Shown here piece by piece: positions 5,693 to 8,192 of a stretch of 8,192 nucleotides of DNA. The stretch is from NCBI GenBank assembly GCA_014323965.1, contig JACONB010000060.1:1-8192 (forward strand), read 5' to 3'. Below the pieces are notes generated by a model, which searched no databases, was not told the origin of the DNA, and saw only the letters and a list, made by a program, of their open reading frames with translations. The translations under genes and the position numbers were made by a program. Each line of letters opens with the position of its first letter. The first letter of the stretch is position 1. Source of the stretch: Prochloron sp. SP5CPC1 (GTDB lineage Bacteria; Cyanobacteriota; Cyanobacteriia; Cyanobacteriales; Prochloraceae).

Positions 5693-5826
5693 GGGTCTTC
5701 TGGTTGAAACCTGACTGCCGGGAGGAACCCAAACAGCAGACTTATTGACCAACCTCCTGGGAGGTTGAAACCAACTGCTAGAGAACAGCCCCGGCCCACA
5801 GCCGGCTATCTTCAACCAGGAGACCC
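5693..5826 (-). ncRNA. Multibranched structured RNA element, unrecognised
   Basis: GGGTCTTCTGGTTGAA (5693-5708) and TTCAACCAGGAGACCC (5811-5826) pair over 16 positions, with one G-U on one strand (A-C on the other), closing a 134-base domain. Inside are three hairpins: 5715-5739 (6-bp CTGCCG/CAGCAG arms, one wobble), 5750-5767 (CAACCTCC-TG-GGAGGTTG) and 5791-5805 (CCGGC-CCACA-GCCGG). In the long stem the mismatched pair is G-U on the minus-strand RNA (G at 5820 against U at the partner position, by direct complement). The wobble in 5715-5739 is also U-G on the minus strand. Both support transcription of that strand. A promoter, a small ORF and a terminator-like hairpin line up on the minus strand around it. 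I do not recognise an Rfam-type consensus. Confidence 0.5.
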
Positions 5827-5849
5827 ATGATTTTACTACTTTCTGTCAT
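5778..5849 (-). CDS. Candidate 23-residue small protein or leader peptide
   Basis: ATG at 5847-5849, 23 sense codons, TAG at 5778-5780. The peptide begins MTESSKIMGLLVEDS and ends RLWAGAVL. It has no recognised domain; the C-terminal half is mildly hydrophobic with one Trp. The strongest support is the ribosome binding site: AAAGGAGGTGAT ends 4 bases before the ATG and is a 12-base perfect complement to the usual 16S rRNA 3' end. The frame runs into the 5' arm of the 16-bp stem and the first hairpin of the structured element, so translation and RNA folding would interfere with each other, as in leader-peptide control. It could be a true small protein, a regulatory leader ORF, or chance translation potential beside an sRNA. 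Confidence 0.45.
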   Translation of the reverse strand: MTESSKIMGLLVEDSRLWAGAVL

Positions 5850-5853
5850 GGGC

Positions 5854-5865
5854 ATCACCTCCTTT
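5854..5865 (-). promoter_or_regulatory. Perfect extended Shine-Dalgarno AAAGGAGGTGAT
   Basis: Twelve consecutive bases complement the ATCACCTCCTTT end of bacterial 16S rRNA, with GGAGG 8 bases from the ATG at 5849. No other gene in this window has a site near this strength; most have weak or no Shine-Dalgarno. Confidence 0.6.
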
Positions 5866-5937
5866 TTTGGTCCCTGAACGGATTTATTTCTCAAAATTGT
5901 CAAGTTTTTTGGATTTCAATCCAGTCATGGCTTTTCC

Positions 5938-5946
5938 ACTATAACA
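5938..5946 (-). promoter_or_regulatory. Extended -10 promoter for the small transcript
   Basis: The minus strand reads TGT-TATAGT (TATAGT at 5938-5943): a 5-of-6 match to TATAAT plus the TGN extension. No good -35 is seen, which is acceptable for extended -10 promoters. Transcription would start near 5931, giving a leader of about 80 bases before the 23-codon ORF and a transcript of about 300 bases to the T tract at 5624. A TTGACA at 5899-5904 on the same strand has no matching -10 downstream. Confidence 0.4.
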
Positions 5947-5983
5947 CAAAAAAATTCAATGTGGAAAGAAAATTGAAAATTTG

Positions 5984-7324
5984 TCACTTTTTAGGTTTCC
6001 AACCCTTTTTCACCACCTGACGTGCTCTGGCGATGGCCAAAGAATCGTCCTGGACGTTCTCGGTGAGTATGGAACCAGCAGCAACTGTCACGTCTTCCCC
6101 CAATTCAATGGGAGCCACCAGAACGCTATTAGAACCAGTTTTCGTCCTGTTGCCGATGGAGGTAGGATGTTTTTTGACCCCATCGTAGTTAGCAGTAATG
6201 GTTCCAGCACCGATGTTCACCTGGTCACCCAAAGTGGCATCCCCCAAATAAGAGAGATGGGCTACATTGGTTTCCTCACCTAGGGTAGCATTTTTCAACT
6301 CCACAAAATTCCCCACGCGACAGGCTTCTCCTACCTGCACCTTACCCCGCAAATGGGCATAAGGCCCTATTGTAGCACCGTCTGCCACCTCACTGTCCCT
6401 CACTACTGAATAGAGTACGGTTACATTGTCCCCAATCCGACTGTTTTCGATTAAACTTCCGGGTCCAATGCGAGTACCAGAACCAATCACAGTATTGCCC
6501 CGCAAGTGAGTCCCCGGTTCAATAATGGAATTGGGTTGCAATTGAACCGTATCCTCTATGGTAATACTGTCCGGGTCAATGAGAGTAACCCCTGCTTTCA
6601 TCCAACCATCTTTGACCCGCACTTGTAAAATATCATAAGCAGTGGCTAATTGCTTTCGGTCATTAATACCACTGATTTCCAAATAATCCTCTACATCCAC
6701 TGCCATCACTGGTTCCAGGTAATCAACTACCTCTGTGAGATAATATTCTTGTTGGTCGTTGTTGGCTGTAAGTTTGGGCAATACCGCTGCCAGTTTTGGC
6801 CAATTAAAGCAATAAATTCCGGCATTAATGCGGTGATTTTGTTTTTGGGTTTCGGTGCAGTCCCGATGCTCAATGATTTGGGAGACCAGATTGTTGCCAT
6901 GGCAAAAAACCCGCCCGTAACCATGGGGATTGGGTAAATTAGCTGTGAGGAGAGTAGCAGCATTCTGGTGCTTTTGGTGGGTTTGTAATAACTGTGTCAG
7001 GGTTGACCGTCGCAAGAGGGGCACATCTCCATTTAATACCAGCAGATCCCCTGTAAATCCTCCTAAATGAGGGATGAGTTGTTGTACTGCATGACCTGTT
7101 CCCAGTTGTTCCTTTTGGTGGATAAATTCTACCCCTTTCAGGACTTCCTTAACTCGTTGGGCTTCATAACCCACAATAACCAAACGCCTTTCGGGAGTCA
7201 AGTCACCACAACTTTCCAAAGTACGTTGGACGAGGGATTTACCTCCCAGCTGGTGTAACACTTTGGGAAGGTCTGATTTCATCCTGGTTCCCCGCCCAGC
7301 TGCTAATATTGCTACCGCTACCAT
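5984..7324 (-). CDS. glmU: Bifunctional UDP-GlcNAc pyrophosphorylase / glucosamine-1-P acetyltransferase
   Basis: Makes UDP-N-acetylglucosamine for peptidoglycan and other glycans in two steps: acetylation of glucosamine-1-phosphate, then uridylyl transfer. It has 446 residues, full length. The N-terminal uridylyltransferase domain (1-225) has the nucleotide loop LAAGRGTRMKSDLPKVLH at 7-24, GTGHAVQ at 75-81, Asp100 in LNGDVPLL and Asn221 in GINDRKQL, the expected Mg2+ ligands. A linker helix leads to the C-terminal left-handed beta helix (about 245-440) of hexapeptide repeats. The acetyltransferase site has Arg326 (HLRG), Lys344 (NFVELKNA), catalytic His356 (VAHLSYLGDA) and NIGAGTITANYDG. The start MVAVAILAAGRGT is the usual short N terminus. 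The Shine-Dalgarno is weak. A TATAAT at 7372-7377 could be its promoter. No truncation or missing catalytic residue is seen. Confidence 0.97.
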   Translation of the reverse strand: MVAVAILAAGRGTRMKSDLPKVLHQLGGKSLVQRTLESCGDLTPERRLVIVGYEAQRVKEVLKGVEFIHQKEQLGTGHAVQQLIPHLGGFTGDLLVLNGDVPLLRRSTLTQLLQTHQKHQNAATLLTANLPNPHGYGRVFCHGNNLVSQIIEHRDCTETQKQNHRINAGIYCFNWPKLAAVLPKLTANNDQQEYYLTEVVDYLEPVMAVDVEDYLEISGINDRKQLATAYDILQVRVKDGWMKAGVTLIDPDSITIEDTVQLQPNSIIEPGTHLRGNTVIGSGTRIGPGSLIENSRIGDNVTVLYSVVRDSEVADGATIGPYAHLRGKVQVGEACRVGNFVELKNATLGEETNVAHLSYLGDATLGDQVNIGAGTITANYDGVKKHPTSIGNRTKTGSNSVLVAPIELGEDVTVAAGSILTENVQDDSLAIARARQVVKKGWKPKK

Positions 7325-7371
7325 TGCTTTATTGCTATCTATGATTCAAGTATTGTGAGTATATCGCTTCC

Positions 7372-7377
7372 ATTATA
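7372..7377 (-). promoter_or_regulatory. Candidate -10 element for glmU
   Basis: Consensus TATAAT on the minus strand, 47 bases upstream of the glmU ATG. No convincing -35 at 16-18 bases; the spacer contains a HIP1 octamer (7380-7387). It would give a leader of about 40 bases. Confidence 0.35.
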
Positions 7378-7379
7378 TG

Positions 7380-7387
7380 GCGATCGC
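7380..7387. repeat. HIP1 octamer GCGATCGC
   Basis: Second exact copy of the cyanobacterial HIP1 palindrome in the window, just upstream of the candidate glmU -10 element, extended to GGCGATCGCC. Confidence 0.8.
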
Positions 7388-7414
7388 CCAGCTTAGAATT
7401 GCGGGCTACTTATC

Positions 7415-7431
7415 AAACCCCTACAGGGTTT
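7415..7431. repeat. AAACCC-CTACA-GGGTTT hairpin
   Basis: Perfect 6-bp inverted repeat with a 5-base loop in the gap upstream of glmU. A similar CCCTACAGGGTTT wording is frequent between cyanobacterial genes. It could be a degenerate terminator for something outside, or a repeat unit. Confidence 0.4.
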
Positions 7432-7439
7432 CAATATAT

Positions 7440-7463
7440 GTAGGGTGCCTTGTTAACGCACCG
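7440..7463. repeat. GTAGGGTGC...GCACC palindromic repeat
   Basis: GTAGGGTGCCTTGTTAACGC followed by ACCG: GGTGC (7444-7448) and GCACC (7458-7462) form a short inverted repeat around a GTTAAC centre. It resembles the GTAGGGTGCGTTA units dispersed in cyanobacteria and starts with the same GTAGG as the other repeat family here. Confidence 0.45.
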
Positions 7464-7777
7464 AAAACACAAAATTTTACCCAACCGGAGCATTTCCAAG
7501 GAAGGAAATAATTTCCTGGCATTATACCTTGCCACTTGTGCTGGAGTCTGTTATGCTTTTTTTGAGTGATTTAACAAAGTAAACTAATCGCACACCTTTC
7601 ATCGCAGCGGATGTTCTGGCAAATGGAGGCGATCGGTTTTACCCGATAGTTGGTGTCGCACTGCTAGCCTCAAGGTCCCTTTGCCTTTTTAAAAGAAACT
7701 ATGTCTCACTTGAAGATTTTCGTCTGCTTCGGTTAAGGACATTTGTTTGCTCAATTGAGAATTTAGACTCATGTACA

Positions 7778-7800
7778 TTGTAAAAATAACAAGCTTACAA
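7778..7800 (+). promoter_or_regulatory. Inverted repeat at the start of the zinc-ribbon gene
   Basis: TTGTAA (7778-7783) and TTACAA (7795-7800) are a perfect 6-bp pair around an 11-base spacer, ending 2 bases before the ATG at 7803. It occupies the space where a ribosome binding site would be; no Shine-Dalgarno is seen. It could be an operator or a translation-blocking hairpin. Confidence 0.3.
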
Positions 7801-7802
7801 GT

Positions 7803-8102
7803 ATGCAATCATCAAATGATAAAATAAAAATAGGTGAATCCTTATGCTCGATATGCCGTAATACAAATACAATTGAGCACAATGGAGGGCAGTGGTGTCC
7901 AACTTGCGGTAGGTTTTCGAATCCCCCTACATTGCGTCATACTTACCACTTTAGGCAAAATCGAAAATCATCTTACAGGTCGGAACCGATACTATTGACT
8001 TGTTCTTGTTGTGGTCAGAAAGATAGCATGGGTGACGGTTTATATGATGATGGGGAATGGATATGTGGAGCGTGTCTTTCAGGCATTGCTTATCCTCGCT
8101 GA
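7803..8102 (+). CDS. Small protein with two predicted zinc ribbons
   Basis: A 99-residue protein that I do not recognise. It contains two zinc-ribbon-like clusters: Cys15-x2-Cys18 with Cys32-x2-Cys35 (CSIC ... CPTC), and Cys67-x2-Cys70 with Cys88-x2-Cys91 (CSCC ... CGAC). Between them is a basic, His/Arg-rich linker (about 36-60: RHTYHFRQNRKSSYRS). Paired ribbons with a basic linker suit nucleic-acid or protein binding, but that is inference. There is no signal peptide or TM segment. The only good start is the ATG at 7803, though no Shine-Dalgarno precedes it. It is alone on the plus strand, divergent from glmU, and its codons look more AT-rich than those of glmU or cysK, which may hint at acquisition. 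The regular spacing of all eight cysteines argues that it is a real gene. Confidence 0.65.
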   Translation: MQSSNDKIKIGESLCSICRNTNTIEHNGGQWCPTCGRFSNPPTLRHTYHFRQNRKSSYRSEPILLTCSCCGQKDSMGDGLYDDGEWICGACLSGIAYPR

Positions 8103-8148
8103 AAAGGTTCGTTTTTCTCAGTTTCACATGCTAGAGTTGGGAGACATT

Positions 8149-8166
8149 AGTGCGAGCAAGCTCACT
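8149..8166 (+). terminator. Hairpin downstream of the zinc-ribbon gene
   Basis: AGTGCGAGC-AA-GCTCACT forms a 7-bp stem with one bulged C. It lies about 50 bases after the TGA. No T tract follows, so termination is uncertain. Confidence 0.3.
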
Positions 8167-8167
8167 G

Positions 8168-8192
8168 GTAGGTTGGGTTAAGTGTTACCCAA
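8168..8192. repeat. GTAGGTTGGGT palindromic repeat, copy 3 (cut by window end)
   Basis: GTAGGTTGGGTTAAGTGTTA followed by CCCAA: TTGGGT and ACCCAA form the inverted repeat. Same opening 11 bases as copies at 1438 and 5227, with a different, shorter loop. Confidence 0.6.

Larger units (their letters stand above)
5573..5983 (-). other. Gap between glmU and the carbinolamine dehydratase gene
   Basis: These 411 bases are not empty. In minus-strand order they hold the glmU 3' trailer, an extended -10 element, a strong Shine-Dalgarno, a 23-codon ORF, a multibranched fold and a terminator-like hairpin. Next comes a short leader with a tandem ACCAGTT (5606-5619) before the dehydratase start. No tRNA is visible. 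Confidence 0.6.
7325..7802. other. Divergent intergenic region between glmU and the zinc-ribbon gene
   Basis: 478 bases with no convincing gene. It holds the glmU -10 candidate and HIP1 site, two palindromic repeats (7415-7431, 7440-7463), a 7-1-7 palindrome AGGAAAT-A-ATTTCCT (7503-7517), a CTCAATTGAG palindrome (7750-7759) and an inverted repeat ending 2 bases before the zinc-ribbon gene (7778-7800). One plus-strand frame is open for about 64 codons before 7783, but it has no ATG and resembles nothing I know. Confidence 0.6.

Noticed and set aside
5693..5826. Known RNAs considered for the fold: SRP RNA, 6S RNA, RNase P RNA, tmRNA, glutamine (downstream-peptide) riboswitch
   Set aside because: None of their conserved cores that I can recall (for example the SRP GGAAGGAAGCAGCC-like loop) is present on either strand.
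5824..5868. Plus-strand hairpin CCCATGA/TCATGGG followed by CACCTCCTTTTTT as an intrinsic terminator
   Set aside because: The T run starts about 10 bases after the stem and no plus-strand gene precedes it. The minus-strand Shine-Dalgarno reading explains the same bases better.
5899..5904. TTGACA on the minus strand as the -35 of the small transcript
   Set aside because: No -10-like hexamer lies 16-18 bases downstream. The extended -10 at 5938-5946 is a better candidate.
7590..7783. Plus-strand open frame of about 64 codons upstream of the zinc-ribbon gene, considered as a pseudogene
   Set aside because: No ATG, no ribosome binding site and no recognisable protein pattern.

Overview
The window looks like a chromosomal stretch of a cyanobacterium. 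The evidence is a CAAD/CurT-type membrane protein, a ribosomal-protein-to-prfA gene end typical of the group, a cyanobacterial tandem-PTPS protein, two GCGATCGC (HIP1) octamers, and several copies of short palindromic repeats (GTAGGTTGGGT... and the CCGCAGAGGCGCAGAG type) that are common between cyanobacterial genes. The genus cannot be settled from this sequence.

Layout. Bases 1-1387 (+ strand) carry the 3' end of rpmE (ribosomal protein L31) followed by prfA (release factor 1). A repeat-rich gap separates them from a long run of minus-strand genes, read here from low to high coordinates: a SpoIIAA/STAS-like protein (1475-1834), a HicB-type antitoxin (1868-2074), a HicA-type toxin (2077-2286), a CAAD-domain membrane protein (2439-2879), a tandem 6-pyruvoyl-tetrahydropterin synthase/QueD-like protein (3037-3879), cysteine synthase (4243-5178), pterin-4a-carbinolamine dehydratase (5294-5572) and glmU (5984-7324). 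After a 478-base gap there is one + strand gene for a small protein with two predicted zinc ribbons (7803-8102).

The genes are mostly housekeeping: translation (L31, RF1), UDP-GlcNAc synthesis (GlmU), cysteine synthesis (CysK), pterin metabolism (PTPS-like and PCD, on either side of cysK) and probable thylakoid membrane shaping (CAAD/CurT). The accessory part is the hicAB cassette with the STAS-like gene behind it.

The most interesting part is the gap between glmU and the carbinolamine dehydratase gene (5573-5983). On the minus strand it reads as a self-contained small transcription unit: an extended -10 element, a 12-base perfect match to the 16S rRNA anti-Shine-Dalgarno end, a 23-codon ORF, a 134-base multibranched RNA fold closed by a 16-bp stem, and a GC-rich hairpin followed by a T tract. 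The start codon can be locked in a hairpin that shares bases with the long stem, and an internal arm can pair with the Shine-Dalgarno sequence. I do not recognise this as a known RNA family. It is the best candidate here for an undescribed regulatory RNA or small-protein gene.
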